This document shows, piece after piece, positions 39,067-48,566 of a stretch of 64,000 nt of DNA (positions are counted from its first letter, which is position 1; every line of letters begins with the position of its first letter). The stretch lies in assembly GCF_015732185.1 (NCBI RefSeq), contig NZ_WIQM01000016.1:589001-653000 (forward strand), read 5' to 3'. Origin of the DNA: Pectinatus haikarae. GTDB lineage: Bacteria > Bacillota > Negativicutes > Selenomonadales > Selenomonadaceae. The translations under genes and the position numbers were made by a program. The notes under the pieces were generated by a model. That model saw only the letters and a list, made by a program, of their open reading frames with translations. It had not been told where the DNA came from and did no database searches.

Positions 39067-40182
39067 CTATTCCGCGTCCCGCCAAACTTCTTCAGCAATT
39101 CTCTTTATCAGTGCTATTTTTGCCCACTGCTCTTTTTCTGTCAGCAGGTTTCCCTCTTCTGTGGAAGCAAAACCGCACTGCGGACTGAGACACAATTGCT
39201 TCAAAGGAACAAATGCCTGTGCCTCTTCGATTCTTGCCTTTACAGCATCTGCGCTTTCGAGTTCAGGTGTTTTCGATGTTATAAGTCCCAAAACTACTTT
39301 CTGTTCCCTGATAAAACGCAGCGGACTAAAATCTCCGGCTCTTTCACTGTCGTATTCCAGAAAAAATCCGTCCACATGACATCCGCCGAACAGCACCTCC
39401 GCGACAGGTTCATAGCCGCCGGAAGAAAACCATGTCGATTGAAAATTACCGCGGCAAATATGCATCGTTATCGTCATATCTGCCGGTTTATCATTTATAA
39501 TTTCATTTATCACACTTACATATGCCTCTGCTATGGCATCAAGATCAAAACCGCGTTCAGCATAAGCATCACGCTTTTCCGCAGAACAGAATTCTCCCCA
39601 TGAGGTATCGTCAAGCTGAAGATAACGGCAGCCCAAATCATAAAATATTTTAACCGCTTTTTTGTAAGCGGCAGCAATATCACTGTACAAGCTGCTGTCT
39701 TGTTCATAGATATCAATAGGTGTATATTGTTCCGCACGCACGCAGGTAATAAGGTGCAGCATAGATGGTGACGGTATGGTCAGTTTTGCCATATGCTTAT
39801 CATCCGCCTGTGCCTGCAAAAATTTAAAATGTTCGACAAAAGGATGATTTTCCGGAAAATCGATTTTGCCGGTAATTTTTATTGTTTCGGCTTTTGGCTG
39901 ATGATCCTTGAATGCCACTGACCATGCCTTAGCCTTTACTTTTGTTATGCCATCAAGCTCTGCAAGAAAATCAAGATGCCAGAATGCTCTGCGGAATTCA
40001 CCGTCAGTTATTGCCTTCAAACCAATACTTTTTTCTTTATCGACCAGATCTTTTATACATTCATCCTCAACTTCCTGCAGCTGAGCAAGAGAGATTTTTT
40101 CCTCGTTGAATTGTTCCCGTGCTTTTTTTAAAATTTGCGGGCGCAGAAAACTGCCCACTATATCATAGCGAAAAGGTGCCAT
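39067..40182 (-). CDS. MetE C-terminal-like cobalamin-independent methyltransferase (YxjG/YxjH type)
   Basis: Single-domain relative of cobalamin-independent methionine synthase. The protein opens with the FRYDIVGSFLRP segment and has ITDGEFRRAFWHLDF, MHICRGNF near residue 245 and CLSPQCGFAS near 345, which contain the likely zinc ligands (His and two Cys). At 371 residues it corresponds to the catalytic half of MetE. In Bacillus the homologues are under S-box control and may use an unusual methyl donor; I see no S-box or T-box in the 137 bases upstream. A LysR gene is 137 bases upstream on the same strand. AGGAGG precedes the start. Confidence 0.88.
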   Translation of the reverse strand: MAPFRYDIVGSFLRPQILKKAREQFNEEKISLAQLQEVEDECIKDLVDKEKSIGLKAITDGEFRRAFWHLDFLAELDGITKVKAKAWSVAFKDHQPKAETIKITGKIDFPENHPFVEHFKFLQAQADDKHMAKLTIPSPSMLHLITCVRAEQYTPIDIYEQDSSLYSDIAAAYKKAVKIFYDLGCRYLQLDDTSWGEFCSAEKRDAYAERGFDLDAIAEAYVSVINEIINDKPADMTITMHICRGNFQSTWFSSGGYEPVAEVLFGGCHVDGFFLEYDSERAGDFSPLRFIREQKVVLGLITSKTPELESADAVKARIEEAQAFVPLKQLCLSPQCGFASTEEGNLLTEKEQWAKIALIKRIAEEVWRDAE

Positions 40183-40319
40183 AAATATACCTCCTGAAAT
40201 TTTTTTGATTTTCTATTATGGTGCTTTTATGGAATAAACAGCGCAGCAACATCATGCGTATATTATAGCGCAGTACCAATATATATGGTAAGGCTTATTT
40301 TTTTTAATCAGTTATAGTA

Positions 40320-41234
40320 TCAAGCTATAACACTGGCAGAAATATAATGCTTCAATTTGTCAATATAATTTTGTGCCAGCGGACTCAAATGAGCATGCTT
40401 ATTATAAATATAGCCCACACGAATCTTTTCCTTACTGACAAGCGGTACGGAAATAATATTGCTGCCATTAAGATCTTCACTGAGTACTCCGCTGGAAATG
40501 GTATACCCGTTCAATCCTATTGCCAGATTAAAAAGAGTTGCCCTGTCACTCACACGAATGCTTTTTTTATGAGATATGGTGCTGTGTATTTCCTCAGAAA
40601 AATAAAAAGAATTATAGGTTCCCTGCTCAAATGACAGACACGGATAAGGATCCAGATCAGTAAATGCCACAACTTTTTTATGAGCAAGCGGATGGCGGGA
40701 ACTCATAAAAACATAAGGCCGTGTAGCAAAAAGTTCGACAAATTTCAAATCATTTTCATGAAGTATTTTGCTTATTACCTGTTCATTGAATTCACACAGA
40801 TAGATAACACCTATTTCACTGCGCATATCCTTTACATCATCTATTATGTCATGTGTTTTAGTTTCGCGTAAGGTAAACTCGTATTCATCATGCTCATATT
40901 CCCTAATAAGATTCACAAAAGCATTTACCGAAAAAGCGTAATGCTGTGTGGAAATAGCAAACAGCCGGCGTGACGGTTTTTTATGCATATAGCGTTTTTC
41001 GAGAAGCTCCGTCTGCTCCAATATCTGCCGGGCATAGCTGAGAAAATCCTGTCCGTCTGAGGATAAAGACACTCCTCGGTTAGTACGGATAAATATATCT
41101 ATTCCCAGCTCCTGCTCCAAGGCTTTCACGGCATTGGACAGACTGGGCTGCGATATAAAAAGTCTTTGTGCCGCTGTGTTTATGGATCCTGAGTTAACTA
41201 TTTCCACAATATATTTTAATTGCTGAAGCGTCAT
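40320..41234 (-). CDS. LysR family transcriptional regulator
   Basis: Winged helix-turn-helix at residues 1-60 (MTLQQLKYIVEIVNSGSINTAA and RLFISQPSLSNAVKALEQELG), substrate-binding domain about 88-300. CysB/CynR-like overall. Start at the ATG at 41234 with AAGGAGA upstream; an earlier frame start lacks a site. It faces the T-box and MFS gene across a 180-base spacer and precedes the MetE-like gene, so either could be a target. The effector is not predictable; sulfur-amino-acid control of the MetE-like gene is a reasonable guess. Confidence 0.93.
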   Translation of the reverse strand: MTLQQLKYIVEIVNSGSINTAAQRLFISQPSLSNAVKALEQELGIDIFIRTNRGVSLSSDGQDFLSYARQILEQTELLEKRYMHKKPSRRLFAISTQHYAFSVNAFVNLIREYEHDEYEFTLRETKTHDIIDDVKDMRSEIGVIYLCEFNEQVISKILHENDLKFVELFATRPYVFMSSRHPLAHKKVVAFTDLDPYPCLSFEQGTYNSFYFSEEIHSTISHKKSIRVSDRATLFNLAIGLNGYTISSGVLSEDLNGSNIISVPLVSKEKIRVGYIYNKHAHLSPLAQNYIDKLKHYISASVIA

Positions 41235-41415
41235 TTTGTTCTCCTTAAAAGCAATTACACAAATAAGTCCGATCACATCAAATCGCTACGTCAAATACTT
41301 TTAAAACTAAATTATATTTTACTTTGCTCCCATATTGTTTGTCAAATAGGAAAAACCTATGTCCTTATCAGCAGCAATCTCTCTAACTTCCCCTATACGA
41401 AAAAGTAAAAACAGC

Positions 41416-41444
41416 TTGACATATTCAAAATATACGAGTATATT
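41416..41444 (+). promoter_or_regulatory. Promoter of the T-box leader
   Basis: TTGACA (41416-41421), 17-base spacer, TATATT (41439-41444), placing the start site near 41452. Confidence 0.75.
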
Positions 41445-41469
41445 ATTTTACATTAAGTTTATGTAACTT

Positions 41470-41753
41470 TGTAATTTAATAATTTAAATTCCGTGATGGG
41501 AAAAAGTATTTTTTGCATAAGGTTCACAGAGAGTCGTTACCCGGCTGAAAGACGATAACCGTATCAGAGAAAAAAATCCTCCCTGAGAAATGTGGCTGAA
41601 CAAATTTTGTAAGCCACATCGTCTGATCCACGTTACAGGAAACGCGTATTATAATGTACGTTTGAGCGCCCGGATCAATAACATTTTCCGGGAATTTAGG
41701 TGGCACCACGGAAGCAAAACCTCCGTCCTTTTCAGGACGGAGGTTATTTTTTT
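41470..41753 (+). promoter_or_regulatory. T-box riboswitch upstream of an MFS transporter
   Basis: Complete transcriptional T-box leader. Seen in order: AGTA box (41505-41508), AGAGAG bulge (41527-41532), GGCTG apical loop motif, 3' strand of stem I ending near 41583, a stem with arms near 41590 and 41610, the T-box itself TTTAGGTGGCACCACGG (41695-41711) and an 11-base terminator with T run (41718-41753). The bulge TGGC (41701-41704) should pair with a tRNA ending GCCA. The specifier is uncertain: the probable loop 41573-41579 offers UCC (Ser) or AAU (Asn), both normally with G73. Uncharged tRNA would raise expression. Confidence 0.9.
41718..41753 (+). terminator. T-box intrinsic terminator
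   Basis: Perfect 11-base arms (41718-41728, 41735-41745), six-base loop and a run of seven Ts; its 5' arm competes with the T-box antiterminator. Confidence 0.92.
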
Positions 41754-41771
41754 ATTTTGGAGGCATCATTT

Positions 41772-43094
41772 ATGAATACTATCAATTTTACCCATTTAAA
41801 ACATCAGCGCGATCTGCGTATCATTCTGCCGGTATTTCTTGTCTCTATTATTGCCTGCGTCGATCGTGTAAATATTGCTTATGCCGCCCTTACAATGACG
41901 CAGGATCTCAACTGGATCACTCCTGAAATATTTGGGACAGGTGCCGGTATTTTCTTCATGGGCTATTTAATATTTGAGATACCCGGTTCTCTGATAGCCG
42001 TTAAATTTTCTGCCGCGAAATGGATAGCCCGCATCATGTTTTCCTGGGGTCTTGTATGCATACTTATGGCATTTATGCATACACAATTTGAATTTTATCT
42101 TTATCGTTTTTTACTTGGCGCGGCAGAAGCCAGCTTATATCCCGTTATTTATTCTGTCCTTTTTCCCCGCTGGTTCACTGCTGGTGAACGAGCCCGCGCC
42201 ACATCCCTTATGCTTACGTCATTGCTGCTCTCCACAATAATCGGCGCACCACTTGCCGGTTTTTTACTCAATACATCATTTTTTGGCATGCATGGCTGGC
42301 AGGAACTGTTTATACTCGAAGCCATACCGGCTATTTTGTTTGCCTTTTTTTTCTTATTTTGTGTAAAAGACCGCCCGGAAAAAGTAGCATGGCTTTCGAC
42401 AGAAGAAAAAAACTATCTTATCCAAGCTTATGAGAAAGAACAGTCGCGTCTGCAAAGCAAAAAGAAATACACAGTCGTGCAGGTTTTTAGTGATCCCAAG
42501 GTTTTAAAGCTATGTTTTATTTATTTTATGTGGGTAATCGGTTTTTGGGGGTTCAACTTCTGGATGCCTACCGTGCTCAAAGGTTTATCAGGCTGGTCAA
42601 CACAGCTGCTTGGCGGTGCTATCGCCATACCTATGATTGCGGCATTGATAGTGCAATTGATAATCGGCCACACGTCCAGTACAACTGGAGACAAAGTCTG
42701 GCATGTATCCGGTACCCTGTTTATCGGCGCCATAGGCCTTGGACTCAGTCCATTTGCCGCCAATATATATGAAGCTCTTTTCCTTGTCTGTCTCTCGGCC
42801 ATTGGTATTTATGCTGCGATGGGTGTATGGTGGACTATACCGACCACTTTCCTTACAGGTCCTGCGGCGGCAGCATCTGTTGCTCTTATCAATTCCTGCG
42901 GCAATCTCGGCGGCTGGGTCGGTCCTTATATGATGGGCTGGATAAAAACCTCCACCGGTTCATTTAATTTTGGCTATTTTTTGATGTCTGGTTTCATGTT
43001 TATCGCCAGCATTACTGTTCTCTCCATAAAATATAGCTGGAATAGAAAAAAAGAGACTACAGCCGCAAAAAACAAATCTTTGACTGAATCATAA
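41772..43094 (+). CDS. MFS transporter, anion:cation symporter (ACS) family
   Basis: Twelve-helix permease of 440 residues. ACS hallmarks: CVDRVNIAYAALTM near residue 33, GYLIFEIPGSLIAVK near 66, RFLLGAAEASLYPVI near 118 and the CVKDRPEKVAWLSTEEK loop near 205. Family members carry organic anions such as hexuronates, tartrate, phthalate or 4-hydroxyphenylacetate. Here it is controlled by a T-box, so its cargo should relate to an amino acid or its precursor. TTGGAGG ends nine bases before the ATG. It is alone in its transcript: a terminator follows. Confidence 0.92.
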   Translation: MNTINFTHLKHQRDLRIILPVFLVSIIACVDRVNIAYAALTMTQDLNWITPEIFGTGAGIFFMGYLIFEIPGSLIAVKFSAAKWIARIMFSWGLVCILMAFMHTQFEFYLYRFLLGAAEASLYPVIYSVLFPRWFTAGERARATSLMLTSLLLSTIIGAPLAGFLLNTSFFGMHGWQELFILEAIPAILFAFFFLFCVKDRPEKVAWLSTEEKNYLIQAYEKEQSRLQSKKKYTVVQVFSDPKVLKLCFIYFMWVIGFWGFNFWMPTVLKGLSGWSTQLLGGAIAIPMIAALIVQLIIGHTSSTTGDKVWHVSGTLFIGAIGLGLSPFAANIYEALFLVCLSAIGIYAAMGVWWTIPTTFLTGPAAAASVALINSCGNLGGWVGPYMMGWIKTSTGSFNFGYFLMSGFMFIASITVLSIKYSWNRKKETTAAKNKSLTES

Positions 43095-43131
43095 ATATTC
43101 ACGATAAAACTAATTTTTTTAAATCATACAC

Positions 43132-43177
43132 AAAATAATGCCGCTGATATCTTTTACGCTATCAACGGCATTATTTT
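43132..43177. terminator. Bidirectional terminator between the MFS and aldolase genes
   Basis: Perfect 12-base outer arms (43132-43143, 43166-43177) between convergent genes, with A and T runs in the arms. Confidence 0.82.
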
Positions 43178-43204
43178 CGTTACATACAATCGCTCTTTAT
43201 TCCA

Positions 43205-43885
43205 TTACGGCATATCACAAATATGATCTTTTCCAAAAACACTTTCCCAGTCAGCAGCAAAATCATCTACAGCTTTTTTTATCGACGGAACAGCAAAGGC
43301 TGCCAGTAATATATCAGGACTTACAGTAGCAGCCTGCGCTCCGCAGGCAAAGGCTTCATTCACCTGATGTATATTTTTAAAACTGGCCGCAAGAATCTTT
43401 GTACTATAGCCATATCTATCGATCATGGAAGCAAAGAACTCTACAGCAGCGGCAGCATCAATATCCAGATTTTCCATACGATTGAAATACGGTGCGATGA
43501 AGTCTGCTCCGGCCTCCATCGCCATAAAGCCCTGTGTTTTGCTGTAAACAGCAGTTGCCGTGATTTTTGCTCCTTCCTTTTTCAGCAGGCGGATAGCCTT
43601 CAAGCCTTCTGGCGTCACCGGTATTTTTATGTATACTGCCCTGTCTATTTTCTCCAATATCGTATGCGCTTCTTCAAGTATTCCCTCACATTTTTCAGCC
43701 AGTATCTGCACATGCAGCGTCTTATCAGCACCTATAATGCCGCGTATTTTTCTGAAATGTTCAAAAAAATCTATCCTGCCCTCTTTTTTTATGATGCTCG
43801 GATTACTTGTTATGCCCGTTATTGGCAACAGGTCAACACATTTTTCAATCATTGTCATATTGGCGGTATCTATTAAATATTCCAT
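43205..43885 (-). CDS. Transaldolase-family protein, fructose-6-phosphate aldolase-like
   Basis: Class I aldolase of the TalC/FSA branch, 226 residues, too short for classical transaldolase. The Schiff-base lysine is in YIKIPVTPEGLKA near residue 87, with GITSNPSIIKKEG and the ATAVYSKTQGFMAMEAGADFIAPYFNRM segment typical of the family. It could cleave fructose 6-phosphate, the product of MtlD, to dihydroxyacetone and glyceraldehyde 3-phosphate, or act as a small transaldolase. It is the last gene of the mannitol run, 31 bases after the EIIA gene. AAGGAGA precedes the ATG. Confidence 0.88.
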   Translation of the reverse strand: MEYLIDTANMTMIEKCVDLLPITGITSNPSIIKKEGRIDFFEHFRKIRGIIGADKTLHVQILAEKCEGILEEAHTILEKIDRAVYIKIPVTPEGLKAIRLLKKEGAKITATAVYSKTQGFMAMEAGADFIAPYFNRMENLDIDAAAAVEFFASMIDRYGYSTKILAASFKNIHQVNEAFACGAQAATVSPDILLAAFAVPSIKKAVDDFAADWESVFGKDHICDMP

Positions 43886-43916
43886 GTCCGTCTCCTTTTA
43901 ATTTTCATATCCGGCA

Positions 43917-44345
43917 TTATTTTATGCCTATTATATCAAGTATTTCCTGCTCATCCTTAGCCTGTATCAACTTGTCCACATTCTCTACATCGCAGACGAT
44001 TTCCGACAGCTGCGTCAGTATTGACATGTGTGTATTATTCTTCCCCGCAATACCGATAACTATATATGCTGTTTTCCCTTTGCCGAAGGATACCCCTTGC
44101 GGAACCTGCAGCAAAGATATCCCCGATTCCATTATCTGGCTCTCCGAACCGTTTATTCCGTGCGGTATTGCTATTTTATTGCCGACGTAAGTCGATATTA
44201 CTTTTTCTCTTTTCTGCATTGATTCAATATATTCCGGCTGCACATATCCGCGGTCAGCCAAAATCCTGCCCGCTGCATTTATCGCTTCTTCCTTATCCGA
44301 AAAAGTCTGATTTATAATAATGTTATCTTTTGTGAAAATGTTCAT
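43917..44345 (-). CDS. mtlF: PTS mannitol-type EIIA component
   Basis: Phosphocarrier protein of the fructose/mannitol EIIA family, 142 residues. The phosphorylated histidine is in NKIAIPHG near residue 60, and the following GSESQIMESGISLLQVP and VIGIAGKNNTHMSILTQL motifs are standard. It takes phosphate from HPr-P and passes it to the EIIB domain of MtlA. A second EIIA gene opens this operon, so the set has two. GAAGGTG precedes the start. Confidence 0.92.
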   Translation of the reverse strand: MNIFTKDNIIINQTFSDKEEAINAAGRILADRGYVQPEYIESMQKREKVISTYVGNKIAIPHGINGSESQIMESGISLLQVPQGVSFGKGKTAYIVIGIAGKNNTHMSILTQLSEIVCDVENVDKLIQAKDEQEILDIIGIK

Positions 44346-44367
44346 GCTTACACCTTCTATAATAAAT

Positions 44368-45843
44368 TTATTTCCCCATAATGCGCCGCAGAAGTTTCAC
44401 TTCTTCGTCCGTAAGCAAAGGAGATACCGTCACAGCCTTACTCAAACCGGCTTGCAGCGGTGCCGTTGAAATAATGATGTCATATTGCGCAAGGGCTTCC
44501 TCCTGCAGTTTTATAAGCGGCAGCGTTTTTTTCACCAAAATATTCGGAAATTCTTTTTTCAGCCTGCTGACCAGGAGCTTGGATGTTCCCATTCCGCTGG
44601 TACAAATCACCAAAGCTCTAAAAACACAGCTGTCAGCATCATTCACTGCCGCGGCAAAATATAAAACAATATAGGCTATTTCATCATCGGAGATACTTTC
44701 TCCCGAAAAAACACTGTCGCATATTTTTCTTGTCATTTCATATATATTTTTATAATTTTTTTTAATGTCCTCCCTATAGGGATTGCTTGTCCATATTCCT
44801 TTTTTTATACGATTCAGCGCCATTGACAGATGGTTGTATAAATTTTTTTCCAAAGCCGGACTGCGCAGTTTTTGGTGCAGCTCGCACTCAGCCCTGCTTA
44901 TCAGCTCTGATACATTCTGCAGTAAAACCTTGTCATACTCGGTTTTCCCGCTGCAATCGAGCTTTAGATAAAGACTTGCTATCCATAAGAAATATTCTGT
45001 CTCTTTTTTTCTCAACACACAGGAAAATTCTTTTTCCAAAGCTTTTTTAAAATCATTCAGAAAGAGCTGCTCATCATAATACATCATCAGATCATTGGTA
45101 AAGGAATATTTACCACTCAGAAGATTATTCCGCCTAAGCAGCACTGCCAGCATTACTATTGCCTCCTGGAAATTCCGGTCAGTTATCTGTATATCGCATG
45201 CAGTGACTGCGGACCGTAAAAGTCTGTATATTCTCTTGAAATAGCTTTTATATTCCAGTTCACGGAAAATAAATTTTGCTGTAACGGATGCTGCATATTC
45301 GTCAGCCAGATATTTGAAAAAATCCTCTACCTTCAGATTATTCAGTATAAGCCTCACCAGCAGATGACGTTTAAGCACCTCATCGGCTTTTATAAAAAAT
45401 CCGCTGCCTTTTTTACTTTCGATTTTTATCTGATACTTTGGCGCAGATTTTTTCAGCCTTATAAGATCGTTGCGTACAGTCTTCAATGAAGACTTCGTAT
45501 CAATTGCCAACACCTGTGCTTTTGTATAAAATTTCTCATCCAGCAGTCTGAGCATAATCATATCTTCCCTGATACTTACAGGATATATTTCGTGCAGAAC
45601 ACTGTCGTTCAAAAAACTTTTCAGCCGTATCAAATCTCTCGGCAGAGCTTTTACTTTTATACCTTTACTAAATACGGTAGTCAGCATAATATCATGCTTC
45701 GAAAATATTTTGTTTATATCCGGCAGTTCACGGTAAATTGTACGCTCTGTCAGCTTCAATTTTTCAGCCAATTCCTTCATTGATACATATTCAGAAGCCT
45801 GACAAAGATATTCTATTATCTTTTTTTGCCTGATGGATACCAT
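44368..45843 (-). CDS. mtlR: PRD-domain transcriptional activator (MtlR/BglG family) lacking EIIA domain
   Basis: Regulator of the mannitol operon. N-terminal helix-turn-helix domains (about 1-130; MKELAEKLKLTERTIYREL), two PTS regulation domains (about 170-385) and a C-terminal EIIB-like domain with ALVICTSGMGTSKLLV near residue 405. Full MtlR proteins of about 690 residues also carry a C-terminal EIIA-like domain; at 491 residues this one lacks it, and a separate EIIA gene follows 22 bases downstream. Phosphorylation of PRD histidines and the EIIB cysteine should set activity. Symbol by operon position. Confidence 0.88.
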   Translation of the reverse strand: MVSIRQKKIIEYLCQASEYVSMKELAEKLKLTERTIYRELPDINKIFSKHDIMLTTVFSKGIKVKALPRDLIRLKSFLNDSVLHEIYPVSIREDMIMLRLLDEKFYTKAQVLAIDTKSSLKTVRNDLIRLKKSAPKYQIKIESKKGSGFFIKADEVLKRHLLVRLILNNLKVEDFFKYLADEYAASVTAKFIFRELEYKSYFKRIYRLLRSAVTACDIQITDRNFQEAIVMLAVLLRRNNLLSGKYSFTNDLMMYYDEQLFLNDFKKALEKEFSCVLRKKETEYFLWIASLYLKLDCSGKTEYDKVLLQNVSELISRAECELHQKLRSPALEKNLYNHLSMALNRIKKGIWTSNPYREDIKKNYKNIYEMTRKICDSVFSGESISDDEIAYIVLYFAAAVNDADSCVFRALVICTSGMGTSKLLVSRLKKEFPNILVKKTLPLIKLQEEALAQYDIIISTAPLQAGLSKAVTVSPLLTDEEVKLLRRIMGK

Positions 45844-45865
45844 TTATCATCACTCTTTATTCAAA

Positions 45866-47077
45866 TTAGATAATATCACCCGTAGTTTTTTTATAAAAAG
45901 CATCGACTGTTTCTATCATTCTTTCATAGGAGTCCTTTCTCGCAAACATGGCAAAAAATTTCGCCGTATATATAAATATTCTGCATTCCGGCGTTATATG
46001 ACAAACTTTTTCCAAAACCGCCCTGCAATTCTCCTCGGTACATTCCTTATCTGCTTCACGCAGGAACGCACTTACAGCGCCGGCTATCCCTATTGATATA
46101 TAAACAGGCTCCACTTCCATCTGCAAACAGCTGACTGCTGCGCCAATCAACCGATCCTCCGGCTGCAGTTTGCGCAGCGGATCTCTGCCCACACGCAGCA
46201 AGGTATCCTTAAGTCCCGGATTTTGAAAACGATACAGCAAATCATTCATATGCAAACAAAGTTCATCGTACTTGACATTATATTTTTTTGCAAGCATCCG
46301 CACGGCTTCCTGCATAGCTCCCGTAATTATCAAACGTATTGAGGAAACCTTGACTGCATCACTCACGTATCGCAAGTTTTCCCGCATTCCCAGATATGCG
46401 CTGATTGCATGTGCCATATTGTGCAGATACAGCTTTCTCTGCACATAAAAGTCAAACGGCTCATAGGCTATTATCTTTTTGCAGGCGGGAGGTTCTCCCA
46501 GGAACCCAGCCTTGTCCACAGGCAGGATATCATACGGCTCTGCTGCGACGTAGAGCGGATCGCTTTGCCGTTTTTCGTCCGGGACTAAGGGAACCATCCT
46601 GCCGATACAGGTTTCCACCAGTCCCGTGTTTTGTTCAAAAATTTTAACGGCATCACCCGCCATGTGCTTTTTAATTTCTCCGGCCAGAAAACTATCTGCA
46701 TCCATCAAATTTTCACATATCAATATATTGAATACGCGGCTGTTCTTCTTCCAGCGCGCCTGAAGGCCATATGCTATGCTGCCCGCTATTCGGGGCAGCA
46801 TAGCAGCACCGACAGCTGTGGCCATCAAATCGGCATCCTCCATTTCTTTTGCTATGAGATCCATATTTCTGCCATTTACACCGCGCACATTTCTTATCCT
46901 GTTCATGCGGCTGCCGGCAGAATCAACTATTTCCTGCCAATACTCGTGCCGCTCGTTGAGTTCCCTGATAAGCACCTCATCCACATCAATGAATACTACC
47001 TCATAGCCAAGCTGTGAAAACAGTGCCCCTATAAAGCCCCTGCCGATATTGCCCGCTCCGTACATAATGAATTTCAT
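45866..47077 (-). CDS. mtlD: Mannitol-1-phosphate 5-dehydrogenase
   Basis: Oxidises mannitol 1-phosphate to fructose 6-phosphate with NAD. The Rossmann loop MYGAGNIGRGFIG is at residues 4-16 and the polyol dehydrogenase C-terminal domain with the YLHNMAHAISAYLG motif (about 222-235, including the catalytic lysine/histidine region) follows. The 403 residues are slightly longer than the usual 380-390. GAGGCGG precedes the ATG. mtlA lies 24 bases upstream and the PRD regulator 22 bases downstream. Confidence 0.96.
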   Translation of the reverse strand: MKFIMYGAGNIGRGFIGALFSQLGYEVVFIDVDEVLIRELNERHEYWQEIVDSAGSRMNRIRNVRGVNGRNMDLIAKEMEDADLMATAVGAAMLPRIAGSIAYGLQARWKKNSRVFNILICENLMDADSFLAGEIKKHMAGDAVKIFEQNTGLVETCIGRMVPLVPDEKRQSDPLYVAAEPYDILPVDKAGFLGEPPACKKIIAYEPFDFYVQRKLYLHNMAHAISAYLGMRENLRYVSDAVKVSSIRLIITGAMQEAVRMLAKKYNVKYDELCLHMNDLLYRFQNPGLKDTLLRVGRDPLRKLQPEDRLIGAAVSCLQMEVEPVYISIGIAGAVSAFLREADKECTEENCRAVLEKVCHITPECRIFIYTAKFFAMFARKDSYERMIETVDAFYKKTTGDII

Positions 47078-47101
47078 ATTACCGCCTCTTTGCCGTGAAT
47101 A

Positions 47102-48550
47102 TCACTTCTTGTTATTTTTTTCCAATTCAGTAACCAATGCATCGTATTCCGGTGCATTGATATAATCAGATATTGAAATATGTTTTTTGTCCGGCCTGAC
47201 CTTTCTCGCACTGCCGGTAAGCTCAATATGAGTAACTACTATATCCGCGTCATCAGGTATGCGCTGTATAGATGCATGTTCCACCGTTATATCAAGTCCC
47301 GCCTTCTTTATCTTTTTCGCCAATACCGCAGCGGACATTGCACTTGAACCCATGCCTGCATCACAGGCCACAACAATCTTCCTTACAGGCAGCTCCGCAG
47401 CTTCCCGTCTCGATTCTGAGACCTCCATCGGAATTATCTGATCCAGTATATTTCCCGGATTTTTTATTGAATCTCTGGTTTTTATTGCTTCCTGCAAATC
47501 CCCCTGTCCTTTGGACATTCTGACAAAAATAGCTGATACCAGAAATGATACTATCGAAGACACAGCTACGCCGCTTAAAACCGGTATAAAATTCCCCCTG
47601 GGTGTCATTGCCATCAAAGCAAATATACTTCCCGGTGAAGGCGTTGCCACCAAGCCCGTTTGAAAGAGAGTAAATATCAGCGTTCCGGTTATCCCTCCGG
47701 CAATAACTCCGATGATCGTCAACGGATTCATCAACACATAGGGGAAATATATTTCGTGTATCCCGCCAAAGAAATGTATAAGTATTGCTCCCGGTACCGA
47801 ATCCTTCATTGTACCTTTTCCGTACATCCAGTAAGCCAGCAGCAAGCCAAGCCCCGGTCCCGGATTTGTAACCAGCAAAAACAAAATTGATTTTCCCTGC
47901 GTGACTGTCTGCTGAATTCCCAGCGGACCCAAAATACCGTGATCTATGGCATTATTCAAAAATAGAACTTTTGCCGGCTCTATCAGAATTGCCGATAGGG
48001 GCAGCAGGTTGGCTTGTATGAATTGCTGCATTATTCCCGATATGACTATATTTATATTCTGTACAATCGGTCCGATTACCAGAAAAGAAAAAATCATTAA
48101 AATACCGCCTAAAATTCCGGCGGAGAAATTGTTGACAATCATTTCAAAACCGGATTTTACCCTGCCGTCGACAATATCATCAAATTTTTTGATTAGATAA
48201 CCACCAAGCGGCCCCATCACCATTGCTCCCATGAACATGGGAATCTGTGCACCTACTACCAGTCCCAGTGTTGCCAGAACTCCCACCACGGCACCGCGTT
48301 CACCGTTCACGATCCGTCCGCCTGTATAACCGATCAGCAAGGGCAGCAGTGTTTTCACCAGAGGTCCAACTAATTCTGCCAGTTTCTCATTTGGATACCA
48401 TCCCGTGGGTATAAACAGAGAAGTAACCAGCCCGAATGCTATAAATGCTGAAATATTAGGTATTACCATGCCTGCCAAAAAACGGCCGAACTTTTGTATC
48501 CTTATCTTCACTATAGATGATTTCTGCATTGTATTTACCACATTTTCCAT
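47102..48550 (-). CDS. mtlA: PTS mannitol-specific EIICB
   Basis: Membrane permease that imports and phosphorylates mannitol. EIIC with about eight hydrophobic segments spans residues 15-350 and contains the substrate motif GGIHEIYFPYVLMNP near 270; EIIB spans about 380-482 with the phosphocysteine loop VACDAGMGSSAMSAAVL. There is no fused EIIA, which is supplied by separate genes. I start at the ATG at 48550 (MENVVNTM), which removes overlap with the upstream EIIA gene; an ATG at 48586 is possible. Confidence 0.96.
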   Translation of the reverse strand: MENVVNTMQKSSIVKIRIQKFGRFLAGMVIPNISAFIAFGLVTSLFIPTGWYPNEKLAELVGPLVKTLLPLLIGYTGGRIVNGERGAVVGVLATLGLVVGAQIPMFMGAMVMGPLGGYLIKKFDDIVDGRVKSGFEMIVNNFSAGILGGILMIFSFLVIGPIVQNINIVISGIMQQFIQANLLPLSAILIEPAKVLFLNNAIDHGILGPLGIQQTVTQGKSILFLLVTNPGPGLGLLLAYWMYGKGTMKDSVPGAILIHFFGGIHEIYFPYVLMNPLTIIGVIAGGITGTLIFTLFQTGLVATPSPGSIFALMAMTPRGNFIPVLSGVAVSSIVSFLVSAIFVRMSKGQGDLQEAIKTRDSIKNPGNILDQIIPMEVSESRREAAELPVRKIVVACDAGMGSSAMSAAVLAKKIKKAGLDITVEHASIQRIPDDADIVVTHIELTGSARKVRPDKKHISISDYINAPEYDALVTELEKNNKK

Positions 48551-48566
48551 TGATTCATCTTCTTTC

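Noticed and set aside
41505-41579. Lysine (AAA) or isoleucine (AUC) as the T-box specifier
   Set aside because: The TGGC bulge needs a discriminator G, while tRNA-Lys in this window has A and tRNA-Ile normally has A. Not final without a modelled fold.
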